64,000 nucleotides of DNA from Epiperipatus broadwayi. Its lineage: Eukaryota > Onychophora > Udeonychophora > Euonychophora > Peripatidae. The DNA is taken from positions 124,001 through 188,000 of the forward strand of contig JAQFVV010006825.1 of the NCBI GenBank assembly GCA_028023455.1, read 5' to 3'. The notes beneath the pieces were generated by a model that saw only the letters and a list, made by a program, of their open reading frames with translations, searched no databases and had not been told where the DNA came from. This document shows positions 1-12,373 of the stretch, one piece after another (the stretch's first letter is position 1; every line of letters begins with the position of its first letter). The position numbers and the translations under genes are program-made.

Positions 1-2000
1 AGTGCAATACTGAATAAAAATAGTTAATTGCTCCTATATACTTGTTATTGATCTTCGGGCCCACAGTATTTCCTCGAAATTGATAGAATAATACTAATCG
101 AATGGATTTATTATAGTAAAATTAGCTTTAATCGTCCGACTTCGTTTTTTTAAAAAACAACATTTTTTCGTTTGCTACCTGGTTAATCAGAATTATTATA
201 AATTACGATATCCATTAAATTTTAAATGAGAAATTTATATCACAATACTTATTCCAGATTAGATTTCCAATTTTGAAGAGAGATATTTATATTGTAGCAT
301 TCCATTAATTGACGTTAATTACTTCATCCAAACTCCTGGAAAATATTCTAGAATACGAGAGAACAAATCCCTCCCTCAAACTTATTTCTTTAGAGATTCA
401 TATTTTTGGTTTTGATCACACAAAATAAAAGATTATTATTACAGTTCAGTTTTAAAAATGGAACATTTGAAATACACATTATTCCGCTCAATGTATTCTT
501 TTCTTTACTTTGTATCCATAATCACGCTCTGATTTTAATCAATTTTTATATTATATTTCCTATTTAAGTTTAGCCTTCATATAAATTAATTAATTTACAT
601 AAATAAAATAAAACAAAAATATTTTTATAAATTGTGATAATAGAAATTTCATAATCCAAAACATCAAACATATTTTTATTTATTTTAAATAACAATTAAT
701 GATAGTAGTTTTATAAAAGATTTTAATACTAATGTGAATATTTTTATTACTTATTTACTTACTATATTCTAGCATGCACACATATTACCTACCAGGTTAC
801 TTATCCATAGCCAATATACATTATAATTCTTTATTAACTAGACTGTAAATAATTATTTTTAGCAATAACGATAATAATATAACTTTTGCTTTTATTTTTT
901 TAATTTTAAATATCTTCCAATTTTATAATATAAAATTTATAGTTTCAATATATATATATAATAAATCTACTACTATTACGAATCACCTTCTAAGAATAAA
1001 TTTTCTTTAGAATTAATAATACCATTTTTTTAAAATTGAATTTTTCATCTAAAATTATAAATAAATAATTCTACTCACAATATATCTATAAAATATATAT
1101 TATCGGAGGAGATTTGAACCCAGACTTCCAAACTCCATTCAGTCATTCACTATATACTACATTTACATTTAAATAATAAAAAAAATGTTTTAAATATATA
1201 TTAAGCATGAATCAAAATAAAATTTTACATTGCCAAAATGTCAACATAAGATTATATAAATAAAACACTTATCAGGTCACAAAAAAATTTCTGGATTAAT
1301 CTAGTCATCACATGCAGTATTAAATTATAGTGATACCAATAGATTACTGAGTCCCACATTATGAACTAAATGTTGTAATGGTAAATGGCTCATAAGTCAG
1401 CCTACATGTTGGAAAATCAAATGTTTTAATAGTGATTATGTGCAGAGTCATGTGATGTAATAAATACAGAGCAACTAAATATGTAAATACAATCATTAAT
1501 GTAATTCAGAGGCTTTTATTGAATCCAAACTACCTTCAAATAAATAAGTAATCTAAGTAATGACTGATTTTAAACTTAGCCAAAATAAACCATAAATAAG
1601 TTTATGCATATATTTCTTACATGTTTAGTAAATATTTTCTCTAAATGCATATGAATAATGTGTAATGCAATTTTTTTTTAAAAGAAAGCCATGGCTAATA
1701 TATGTTCTAATCAATCTTTAAAATAATCAAATGCATATCCAATCTATTTATCTTTTAAATATGTGACCAAATAAATTACTGGTAAGTGATATAATCTTTA
1801 AAATATGTGAAAACCAATGTAATTAATAAATAAATTCAAGTTTTATTTACATTGATATATATATTGTACCGAGAAATGAGGTACATGTTGCAATTGTTCA
1901 TTTACAATTATTAAAAAAATAAACATTTTCATAAATAATGCAGGAAGTTTTAAAAGTGATAATAAATGATAAAATCACTGTGAGTAAATGATTAAAATAA
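1..2000. other. AT-rich non-coding DNA
   Basis: Very AT-rich sequence with many homopolymer and TA runs. I see no coding region; every reading frame is closed often. Apart from the tRNA-like relic listed separately, nothing is recognisable. From about 1,900 on it may grade into the old LTR described next. Confidence 0.6.
1104..1165 (-). repeat. tRNA-like SINE head relic
   Basis: Read on the minus strand there is a B-box-like block, GGGTTCAAATCTCC, close to the usual GGTTCRANTCC of tRNA promoters. An upstream stretch could be a worn A box. No full cloverleaf can be folded by eye, so this is not a functional tRNA. Similar blocks lie near 18.4 and 32.8 kb, suggesting old tRNA-derived SINEs. Low confidence because the box is short. 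Confidence 0.25.
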
Positions 2001-3084
2001 AAACACCTCCTTTAAAGAAATAGTTAAAAGTTTAATAAAAGGAAGTTTAATATAAAAGTTTAGAGTTTTAAAAATAAAAAAAGAAAATACTGTTAGCCCA
2101 GGGGAAAATTAAACCCTGTGTCATTCATAAAATTTTATGAATTAATTTAAAAGTAATTCGGGGGAGAGAATTTAACTATAAAAGTTTAAAAATGAATCTT
2201 TTACATGAAAGTAAAAATACTTTTGTTTTGTTTAAACTATTAAAGGAAAAGAAAAAAAAATCTTAAAACTAAAAAAAAAATCTTTTTTAATTTATTTAAA
2301 ATAAATAATACTGTAAATAATGAATTGATTGTAAACATAAAGGAATAGTAAAATGTGTGCGTGGTAAAATATTAAAAATAAATGAAAGTGTATAAGTTAA
2401 AAAAAATTCCCTCAAATATTGCAAATGCTCAGAAGCTACATAAAAGAAATGAATTAGCAATGGCTACTAATTAAAGAATCCATAAACAATTAATTAATTA
2501 AAATCTTATCAAAAATTTAATCAGAAGCAGTGGACGAATTTTCAACAATTGATATAGCTGGCGCATATAGAAACTAATTTAAAAAATGACGTGCCATCAC
2601 ATAGTCTTTCATCATTCAATCAGTTGAGTTTTAACAATAAGTTTTTACAGTCAGTCCTGTCCCATATCAAAAGTCAGTGTTTTTTATGTATCTAAAGACA
2701 ATGCAGTGTTAGCAGCCATCAGAAGCATATGGCCAGACTCCAGCCTTAGTCTGATGAAACATCAGCAACCTGCCTGATAAAAGTGATGACTGCCTAATAA
2801 TTTGAAACTGCCAGAGATATCTAACTGTCTTGAATAACAGTATCATGAAATAGCAATCACAGGAACATCCACAAAAACCTCAAATCCAACCGGGTGAAAA
2901 AACTCACATGAAGCAGTAAACAGCAAGAATTCAACATCCAAAATCCTATAGGTAATAAAAACATTTTCTATTCCACTTCTGATATTAATGTAGCCATTGA
3001 AATAATTTGAAGCCTCCAGAGTCAGTAAAGCAAATGAACTCTATAGCATACATAAAATGAACTATTGATGTGTGTGTTTTAAAT

Positions 3085-3156
3085 GTCATGTATTTATTTA
3101 ATGCTTTATGATATATTAATTTCATGTATTTATTTAACGCTTTGTGATATCTTATA
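3085..3156. repeat. 36-bp tandem duplication inside the old LTR
   Basis: Two adjacent copies of about 36 bp, each containing TCATGTATTTATTTAA followed by GCTTT-TGATAT, differ at only a few positions. The young LTR at 59.3 kb has a single, diverged counterpart, so the duplication looks private to this copy. Confidence 0.6.
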
Positions 3157-3425
3157 TTTTACTGTATGAATTAAGTGTGTGTGTGGTCATTATATAAAAT
3201 ACCATTGTTAGGTTAATTAAGATATTATAAAAGTAGTTTAAAATTATAATAGTAATCATTTCATTAAAATAAATTATCTTTAAACTTAATATTTTGTTGG
3301 TCAATTCTTTTACCACTAATTAAAGCAGTGATGTATTATATTATCCTTTCATAGAGCTAGTTGGGATTTTGTAGATGCTGAATTAGTTTGCCATCATTCA
3401 GGATACGTTAGTTCTTGCAGCTAAC

Positions 3426-3443
3426 TGGCGCCTGGAGTATATT
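3426..3443 (+). promoter_or_regulatory. Retrotransposon primer-binding site (TGGCGCC core)
   Basis: TGGCGCC directly follows the LTR-like end. TGGCGCC is the core complement to the 3' end of lysine-type tRNAs used as primers by many LTR retroelements. The counterpart at 59,764 sits in the same context, which supports the assignment. Downstream bases have diverged. Confidence 0.55.
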
Positions 3444-3640
3444 CCAAAACAAAAAAGTGCTTTGAATGATAGGTATTAAATTTGTAGCCGAGAAGATCTA
3501 TGTCCTTTAAATGTGGTCACAGTTATATATTTTATAGAGAGCTCTGGCCTGGACATAGGTAACCCTGGGTATTATGCTTCTCTGCCTAAGGGGACGAGTG
3601 TGGAGCAATATTTAAATTGCATTGGTGTAGATCGAATGTA

Positions 3641-4997
3641 TAATTTTATATTAATAAATAATTGTATCATATTTTTTTTGTATAAAGGTTTTATAATTTT
3701 GCTTTCACAAGTTTAGATTTTATTAAAAAGTTAAAATTTCATACTAGATTGAGAATCCCCAAAAGATTTACCACACCACCTGGTTCAATATATTGAAACA
3801 GTGAGATTCGTATTCGAATCTCAAGTTTCACCTTTTTTCTGTCGTCTCTCACTGACCGGTCTATCCCACCCAAATTTAAACTTTTTGGTATCGAATTGTG
3901 TGTGTAACAATATTAAAAATGTATAAATATATGTAGAATTCAACATAAACACACACACATTTCGATCTCAAATTAAAGGCAATAAATACGGATAAAATAA
4001 TATAATTTAGATTTCTTTTAGCTAAATAAATTTTGTGTAATATTAATCATTTATTTTGAATTTTATAAAGTTCGTATTTGTTGCTTAGTTTAAATTTCGT
4101 TAAATAATAATTCTAACAAAATCTGATGCAATAATTAATTAAAGTTAAAATAATTTTATTCCCTTTTGTCTTTGAAAATTTAAAAGCATCGGTCAGTGAC
4201 AGATAATAAATTAATTATAGCAAAATTCCAAAAGAATGTAATTAACGAATGTAAAGAAAAACAAACAATAGCACAGCAAATTTCTTTCTAATTAAAACCA
4301 GCAGAGCATTGATTATCCTGAGGGCAAGATAAATAAAACCTAAAAATATCTCAACAGAAAAATTAAAAGATCAAGATAAGAAAAAGGAGGCCATCTTAGA
4401 CTTGCTGGAGACTTGGACTTGAATTTTAGCTTTGCTCTCGAGTGGAGCGTCTAAAATATCTTAAATAAATTAATACTGCAAGGTATGACCGAGTAAGCAC
4501 CGAAATTATTCTCCACCGGGAGATGGCCCACTATATGCCGAGCTTCACCTTGCCCATCGTAAAAACACCAAAATGATCTGCTGCCTGAAATAAACAAGAA
4601 AGCCGCTGCTGTTAAAAATCAATAAAACAACATGCCCAGGACAAGAAAGAAAACTTCTAATTACGAACAATCTGCTATTAAACCAATGGACGAAAACATC
4701 TTATAAAACAGGTACCTGTGTGTGTATTCCAAATTATAGAGTACTCTAGTAATAATAAGCTATAGCTCATCTCCTATTATTTGTATAACTTCTAAATGTT
4801 AAAATTGTAATTTTGAGAAACTAAAATTTGAGAATTCATGTAATCTGTAAATTTCTCGCATAATCTAGCTTACCCTCCCTCTATCACTTCTTAGGTGTGT
4901 ATTTCTTAAATCTACATTTCATTTATAATTATCATTGAAATATTACCTTCTCATAATTATCTTAGTTTTAAAGCTAAATCCATAATCGCTTGAACAG
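3641..4997. other. Unassigned AT-rich DNA, possible old retroelement interior
   Basis: No open frame of note. A perfect short hairpin, TGAGATTCG / CGAATCTCA around a 4-nt loop, lies at 3,802-3,823. A moderately GC-richer patch at about 4,380-4,700 has no recognisable protein similarity in any frame I tried. It may be the decayed interior of the LTR element upstream, but I cannot show that. Confidence 0.4.
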
Positions 4998-5072
4998 TGA
5001 ATGCGTGTCGAATTATCATTAATATTTGCTTTTATAAATAACTTAAATTTCATATAAATCGACACGCATTCA
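4998..5072. repeat. Perfect 14-bp inverted repeat (hairpin)
   Basis: TGAATGCGTGTCGA at 4,998-5,011 is exactly reversed and complemented at 5,059-5,072, with a 47-nt AT-rich loop. The arms are CpG-containing and unlike the flanks. They could be ends of a tiny palindromic insertion or a structured RNA element; function unknown. Confidence 0.7.
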
Positions 5073-5304
5073 AAGAATCAGTTATTGTAATGCAGGGTCT
5101 ACTCCTCCGTAATAGCTGGCATACTCGCTGTAATAATTCCCTTTTTAGATATTTTTTTATTATTAAATGTTAATGAATAATTATGTAAATTTCATTTCTT
5201 TGAGAGTCACCAATTTTCTTTCAGTCAACGGTGATAATGTTGGGCCGAGTTTGAAATCTAGTTAAATATTACCACAATCTTTTAGATATTATACATGTGT
5301 TACG

Positions 5305-5600
5305 TTTTGAAGCCCCGATGGCTCATTCCACGCCGTGAATACTCCGGATTCTCTAGGGTTGAATTAACCCCAGTCGTCCTACACAAGCGGACATGATAAT
5401 GTTCCCGTAGGGCTTGACGACCGTCACGCAGCCAGCTGGCAAATTGCGACACGGACCGCTTGTCCCTGGTTATGCTCATGTGACACCTTACCTCTTCGGG
5501 TCGCGGCAGAGACCAACCCGAAACCCTTATAACTTATTCACGGCATTGCAGTTTCAGCGCTGCCATTTTACATCGCCCTTCTAAAGCGTACCACGTGTTC
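5305..5600. other. CpG-rich island of unknown nature
   Basis: About 300 bp here are near-balanced in base composition and carry roughly twenty CpG dinucleotides. Most of the window is strongly AT-rich with few CpGs. It contains a short GC hairpin (TCGGGT / ACCCGA around 5,498-5,521). All six frames contain stops within it, so it is not an evident exon. It could be the 5' region of a SINE or LINE, a young retroelement leader, or a regulatory island; I do not recognise it. Confidence 0.5.
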
Positions 5601-6280
5601 TTTTATTTAGTTTATTATTCTCTCTATCACTCCGCCTCGGCATTATCTTCGTCATATACTCTCAAATAAATGTTTGCCCTTTGTCGTAAAATAAATATTT
5701 TATTAAATAAATGTATGTCCGCCGTTACTGATGACTCTTGCAGTGCAAAGTATAAATTCCTTACAGCACGCATTAGAAATACTCACTCGAGAACCCTAGG
5801 TAGCTAGATTACGCCTTCATATAAATAAATGCTCCATATAAATAAATGTATTTTTATATATATAATATTATCAATTAGCTGTTGAGACTTTGAATTTAAA
5901 ATATGATTAATCACATTAATAATGTTTTCTTTTATTAAATACGTAAATAAATAATTCTAAATATACGTCTGTAGTTAAGTTTTCATTTATTCGATGCCCA
6001 TTATAGACATTTCCTCGATTATATATATTAATTAATATTCGTTTGATTGTTGGCCAACTCGGAAACAAAACCCATGAATCTCGTGCATCTCCCTGACCAC
6101 CGTGCCTAAAGAAGTGTTTACTTATGTTGCATCAGAGGCGTTATTCCGTAGATTGTATTGTGGAACCGATAAACTATGTTCGAACTCAGTATTAACGGTG
6201 GCTTCGCTACTCGATGGTGCTGCTGTTCTGTGTGGTGGTCGAATTCTGCAATATGTTAACGAGATACACGTGTTTTGACT
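5601..6280. other. Unassigned AT-rich DNA
   Basis: Mostly AT-rich, with a slightly GC-richer patch around 6,050-6,240 that contains no credible coding frame. The open frame running from 6,214 to 6,471 enters the foldback element and is a by-product of it. Confidence 0.4.
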
Positions 6281-6600
6281 GTTACAATATATATATATAT
6301 AAAATTATTAATCAATGTCTGTATTCCAATTATAATAAAATATATATACTTATTCAAAACAATACAATTAATACAGTAAAACAGTATTTTAAAAAACACA
6401 AATATATACCTCAATTTAATAGAAGTACTTTCAACTATCTATATAGTCGTTATCCACTAGAATCTAGTTGATAATGACTACATAGATAGTTGAAAGTACA
6501 TCTATTAAATTGTGGTATATATTTGTTTTTTTTTTTTAAATAGTTTTACTGTATTAATTATTATATTGTTTTGAATAATTATATATATATATATTGTAAC
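6281..6600. mobile_element. Foldback (palindromic) MITE, ~320 bp
   Basis: The whole unit folds back on itself. GTTACAATATATATAT at the left end is mirrored by ATATATATATTGTAAC at the right end. Near the centre, AGAAGTACTTTCAACTATC is mirrored by GATAGTTGAAAGTAC. The centre is near 6,467. The hallmark AGAAGTACTTTC block links it to the foldbacks at 13.8 and 47.3 kb. No coding capacity. It is likely a non-autonomous DNA element that inserted in a TA-rich target, though I cannot name the superfamily. Confidence 0.75.
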
Positions 6601-9388
6601 GATATATAAATATGTCGTTACATTAATTTAAAATAAAAACTTAAAAGTTCGCAAATAAAAGTAAAAAACTAAACGCTAAAATTAAAACATTGTTAAACGT
6701 GTATACATTCGCACAGATGTTAAACTTTAAAAATATTTTTTTTTTCATAAACAAAAAAAAAAAGTATTTGAATGTATTTTTTTTAAATAAAAAAATACAA
6801 GATTGAAATATAAAAATATTTTAATAAAAAAATAACGTAAGTTAAAATAAAAACAGGTATTAATTAATTCCTGTAATCTATAAAAGGAAATGATTGTTTA
6901 TTAATTATCTAAAAGCTGTTTAATTAAAAAGTCAGATGGAAAGTTAGATAAGAGAAGAAAGAGATTTTAGCTTGACAAATGGAAGCACTAAGCCTTGGCC
7001 CGGACCATAACGAAAAAACAGATTAGTGACGTTTTGTTCATGGAATCCTGGTGGATAATATAAAAAGGGAAATACAGTTTTTTCTGACAGTTCCAGCGTT
7101 TTGTGTTTGAGAGATGGGGTATGACGCACATACCACACTCTCTAAAAAAAAAATGAAAAGACTGTGATACCTTGAACCAGCTATTGCCATCTCCAGAACA
7201 TTACCTTCCAACGGAGGCGTCGCGGGAATTCCATAAGCTATATGAAAGGAACAATTATTAAAATCAATTAAGAATTTTCGTCAAGTTTTACAAATTGATA
7301 AACAAGCCAACTTAAATGTTAAAACGGACTCTTATCTGACTTTTGTAAGTTTTTAAATCAAATTAATAATGTTTAATTTTATATGTTTTCCGATGGACAA
7401 ACATCATTTCCATTTATTTTAATTGTATAAATTATTTATTGTTTAAATTTTAAATGTATGAAATTTAAGTTGTTTATAGACGCTTGCATGGATTCGTTTG
7501 CGGTTAATTATATTTTGGTTTTCATATTTGATCAAAATATATAGACATTCGATAAATAATGATACCTTACGGTGAGTATCTAAAATGTATTTATTCGGAT
7601 GTCTTTTAAGTTATTGGTGACAACGCAAGTATCTTATGGTGAATACTATTGGGTTACTTATAAGTTTCCCTCTGCGATTGTCGGTATCAATAATTTTGTA
7701 TTTTGATCGTTTATGTTTATTTTGAAATGTTTTTGACCGTGGAATCTATGTAATCGATCTATACCCAACATTTTTAAACAAATCTGTGCGAACGTATATA
7801 AATGTTAAAATTAAGTCAGGCGCGAATGGCTATATAGTTTTGTAAAGTTGTATTAAGGGAGGGTAATCTTAGGTTATTCATTTCGTAGTTGAATTGGTTC
7901 AATGGATTGGATATATTTGTGTAATTAGTAGATGTAGTATGAGATCCGCTACGGGCAGGATTATAGATATACGCCACACACCCTCTGTTTGCCTATGGAT
8001 GGGTTTGTAAGTCGGCAGAAGACCGCAGTCCATTCCTATGGAGTTTTTAGTTTATTGATCTACTTGCCCACAGATGTCACATTCCTGTTGGTGGAGAGTC
8101 AATGTCTTCTCTATTTCTACTTATTGTTCAGATGTACATTCCTGACAATATAGTATTTTGTGTTGTCGTATCATGCTACATTGAATACATGAATGTATCA
8201 GATGGATTGGCGCCAGTTGATTGCGAAATTTGTTGCCTAAGGTTAAATCAGGGAAGAATATTTTCCTTTCAAATGCAGACCTATGTAGTCCATTCATACT
8301 CGACCCTCTAAATAAAATATTAAACATTATAGCAAGCTATTTTAAATGTAAAATTAAAAATTAAGATAAAAATCTAAATGTTAAACTTATTCCTCGAATT
8401 TAGAATGATTTTATATGTGCGTAAATAAATATTTTTCTGTGTTAATTTCTGGCAGTGGCTTTTATTATTTTATTCTTTTATATTTAAGATATAAAATTTA
8501 TAGATTTTTATCTCAGCGTCTCCGCTGAGCTAGTGACAATGGGCTAACGATCTAAATATGTAAATAAAGTGGAATCCTAACAGCGCGTATCTGCCTACTT
8601 TATAAATTTTTCTAGGCTCAAATGCCTAGATGGCGCCCTTTGGTAGTGCGGTGCGGTGCGATGCGATCTCCCACTTCGTTTGGATCGTTATAATATATAT
8701 ATATATATATAATGTTTATGACTTTAAGAAATATAAATTATCTATTTGTTATCTCCAACTTCTTTGCAACAAGTTAACTATTTTAGATAAGGAGGTAAAA
8801 TCTCTGTGCTCTATGTTTGTCAACTATATCTAATCCTTCATGGAATAATAATTTAAGGTTGTATATATTTTGTCAAGCATAAAATTGCTTAGTATTAAAA
8901 TCAATTTTAAATAAATCAGGAGTATGTTTTCTCAAGTTAATGAGTTAAATTTAATCAACCTCAGTTCTGCTAAATATAATTCTAGATCAATATTACAAAT
9001 ATATCTCTTTAAAAAATACAATGGTAGCAATCCCATATGCTATGATATATTTATTTCAGTGGCTTAACTAAAAAAATACATGCACTTCTTTACCTAGTTT
9101 AAACTAAGATCATTGCTTCATCTCTTAAAAATTTATATGCTATGCAAATGGCTATATATAACTAGAAGGGATACATCAACTGTAAATATTCTAAATAGGA
9201 AGCTACTATTTCTAAAGATCTTAATGTCTCATAAAAATATAGACTCCCATCAACATTGAAATTATAGTATGCATAGACTAAAGTGAGTTATTATTATTAA
9301 AATAAAAATTGAGTTCAATATAATCTTGTTAAATTGAATTTTCTATTCACACATATACTTATGTAGTTTTTCTTCAGAAATATTGCTA
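6601..9388. other. Unassigned region with CpG-richer patches
   Basis: Several patches (about 6,960-7,230, 7,960-8,330, 8,510-8,690) have more G+C and CpG than the surroundings and read like decayed element interior. TGGCGCC-like cores occur at 8,208 and 8,631, the second followed by an unusual GTGCG/GTGCGATGCG run. Short open frames at 6,944-7,138, 8,102-8,311 and 8,121-8,327 are uninformative. No protein family is recognisable. Confidence 0.35.
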
Positions 9389-10902
9389 CCCATTTCATTT
9401 TAAATTATCCATTTTCAGGGACTTCCAACACAAGGTATAAACAATATGGCTGACTCTAAGTTATCGTATTCAATATTTATGTTTTTGTTTTTTTTATTTA
9501 TGAAAATGATAGAAAAACACGAAAACCCAAAGGGTTGTAATTGCAAACTTTTTTAATGTAAATGCAGCAAAGAAAATAAAAATAAAACTTGATTAAGCAA
9601 ACTATAACAAAGATGCAGACAGACATCATTTTTCAGGTGAGTACTATCCTGTAATTTTGAAATCATTGCACTGGTTGTAATTAAAAATTTTTTTAATGTA
9701 AACTCACTACACCAGTTGTAAACTAATCTCAGTGCAGTCATAAACAATGTTTTGGAGCTTTCTAACCAAGTTCCTTTCCAAACAGTCAGGTGCTTAGAAC
9801 ATGTTCACACATTATACCACCATTGCATTTCCATTCACACAAAGTTTAATATCAGGCCCTTATCACATACTTTTCATGCAGGTACTATTCTGCAATTTTA
9901 AAAATATTCCACTACATCTTGTTCTGTGGATGAAAAATTCCAAATTTTAATCATATTTTCTCAAATGATAAGGAAAAAAAAACATGTTTAAAAAAATCAT
10001 CACATGTTAATGAATGTCAAGAAAATAAAATAACATTAATTTTAATCATGTGTTGTCCATTAACATCATGTTAATATTTGATTGGCATATTTATATAAAT
10101 ATCTAGTTAACTTAAAAAAATATTAACAAATGTATTCTAAATTAAATGTTAATTTAAAAAAACTGGAATGTATTTTTTAATAAATTCTAATCAGAACATA
10201 ATGTCCAAATATTAACACAAGGTGAACAGATAATACATGGTTAAATTTGACATTATTTTTTTTTGTTGACATTCATTAACATGTAGTGATTATTTTAACA
10301 TTTCTTTTTGCTTTATTATTTTTGGAAATATGAATAAAATTTGAAATCTTTCATTTACAGAATAAGATGCAGTGGAATATTTTTAAAATTGCAGGATAGT
10401 GCCCTCATGAAATGTATGTGATAAGGAACTGATATTATACTTTTTGTGCAAAAGGAGATGCAAAGGCAGTGTCATGTGGAAACATGTTCTACATGCCTAT
10501 TTGTTTGGAAAGGAACATGATTAGAAGGCTCCAAAACATCATTTGAAAATGCATTGAGTGGGTTACAGCTGGTGTAGTGAATTTACATTAAAAATATATA
10601 ATTACAACCCTTTGGATTTTTGTGAGTTTCAGTACAATATTTACAAAATTATGGAATAATGCTTGCTGAAAAAGTGATGTCTGTCTGCACCTTTATTATA
10701 GTTTGCTTAATCATGTTTTATTTTCTTTACTACATTTATATTAAAAAGATTTTTAGTTATAACCCTTTGGACTTTTATGTTTTTTTTTTATCATTTTAAT
10801 AAATAAAAAACATAAATATTGAATGGGATAACTTAGAGTGAGCCATATTGTTTACACTTTTGTTGAAAAGCCCTGAAAATGGATAATTTAAAATAAAATG
10901 GG
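9389..10902. mobile_element. Large foldback element, ~1.5 kb, arms ~0.7 kb
   Basis: The left end CCATTTCATTTTAAATTATC is mirrored by GATAATTTAAAATAAAATGG at the right end. Matching continues inward through several blocks: the GACAGACATCA region near 9,620 with TGATGTCTGTCTG near 10,675, GGAGCTTTCTAACC near 9,755 with a GAAGGCTCC block near 10,525, and TTGCATTTCC near 9,824 with GGAGATGCAA near 10,453. The arms meet near 10.1 kb in AT-rich sequence with almost no unique core. No transposase frame is present, so it is non-autonomous or a hairpin derivative of a DNA transposon. Arms differ at many positions, so it is not very recent. I found no clear target-site duplication. Confidence 0.8.
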
Positions 10903-11831
10903 AAACAACCTTTCCAGCAGGCAAATTACGTAAGTACCCTATAATTTAGCATGAAAAAAAAATCTCTATTTATAATAATAAAAATTACATTAATGTTACA
11001 GTAATAATATAAATAAAGTTCATGAGTTGATTCTGGAATTATTGTCCCACCATGATCCATGAGTATAAAGGAGAATGACATAAACAGCAAAGGAGAACCT
11101 GTTGGTGTGTAAACATAAAGGCAAAATTCTTTAGTCTATTATTCATATTAGTTATTGACTGTAGTTATAATAATCTGATGGAATTAATTAGAAATCTTCT
11201 TAGAAAAGCTTTTATAAATTCCATTGCAGTTGATATTTTAAAATGTTTTTCTCAAAAAAAATTAGTAAATTATTTTTAAAATAAATGATTCAAGGATATT
11301 TTTTATGCTAGGTGAAAAATGGCAACAGTAGTAGAAAGATCTGTGGGATTTCAAACAAATTTAGCTTTTATTCTTTTATAACCATTAACTTCTTACACAT
11401 GAATAGTTTTACTAAAAAGTATATGTAGGAAAAGATGATGAAGTCAAAGCAAAAGTAGCAGTAGAAATAGCCATTTTCATACATTTGAATGTATATTTAT
11501 AAGCTTTGATTTTTATAAATTATTACAATGGCATTTTTGGAATATATAATTTACCTTCATGTTTCATGCTGTATATATATATATTATCCAGAAATATATA
11601 TACACACTATGTTATTACTTTAGAATACTGATTTTTAAATGCACATTTTGATTTTAACAAAATATTATATATGTATTTTTTTTTTTTTTATAATAACATA
11701 AATAAAAATCTTCTTAAATAAATGGTTATATTTGTTTAATGTTAATAATGTACTTCCCCATTATTTAAAGATATAGACAAAACATTCATGCACATACATT
11801 CTATTATTATTATCATCATCATTATTATTAA

Positions 11832-11874
<43 letters not shown>

Positions 11875-12373
11875 GATATACTAAACATTAATAAAATATG
11901 AACTGTGATTTATGTATTTTTATATTGTTCCAATTACTCATGTAAAATATTTCTAAATAGTTATAGAAGAAATAGAGTATAAATTTTTACAGGTAAAAAT
12001 TATAAGTGATTATAAATAATTTTGTTCACCAATGATAAAATTGCTACAATACATTTTCAAATATAAATACGACCATAATATTGTGGTAAATAATTTTAAT
12101 AGTTAGTTGCTCTAAAAACATGGGCGTGCCTAGACATTAGCTTTATAGCAAGCGACTAAAAAACAGGATTTTTTTAAATCATGTATATTTCTAAGGCATA
12201 TATCAGAACTCATCTACTCCAATATATATCACTTTATGCAGATAGAATAACAACATTCCAAAATTAAGAAATTGTAAGATTTCTATTTATCAAACACATT
12301 TAGATAAACTATTACAGACTTATAAAAATATAAAGACTACCATTTCCATAGTGTACTATTGTATAAAAAATGA
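10903..12373. other. AT-rich non-coding DNA with (ATT)n microsatellite
   Basis: No gene-like frames. Contains a trinucleotide microsatellite of ATT/ATC units at about 11,797-11,872 and TA runs near 11,572. Nothing else recognisable. Confidence 0.6.

Larger units (their letters stand above)
2000..3640 (+). mobile_element. Old LTR plus PBS and leader, related to the 58-64 kb element
   Basis: This block aligns by eye, in the same order, with 58.4-59.95 kb. Shared landmarks are a purine block GGGGAGAGA near 2,160, a TTCAATCAGTTGAG-type segment near 2,617, AATGAACTATTGATGTGTGT near 3,056, GTTGGTCAATTCTTTTACC near 3,295, the PBS core at 3,426, the block AACAAAAAAGTGCTTTG near 3,450 and CTTCTCTGCCTAAG near 3,580. 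It is much more diverged than the 58-kb copy and has no recognisable matching 3' LTR, so it is an old truncated or solo-like relic. The 5' edge (about 1.9-2.1 kb) is uncertain. A 67-codon open frame at 3,513-3,716 lies in the leader and is not convincing coding sequence. Confidence 0.6.

Noticed and set aside
1104-1165. Possible tRNA gene
   Set aside because: Only a B-box-like block; acceptor and anticodon stems do not pair, so at most a SINE relic.
8102-8327. Overlapping open frames on both strands at 8.1-8.3 kb
   Set aside because: Neither has recognisable motifs; both being open is expected where stop codons are locally sparse because of higher GC.
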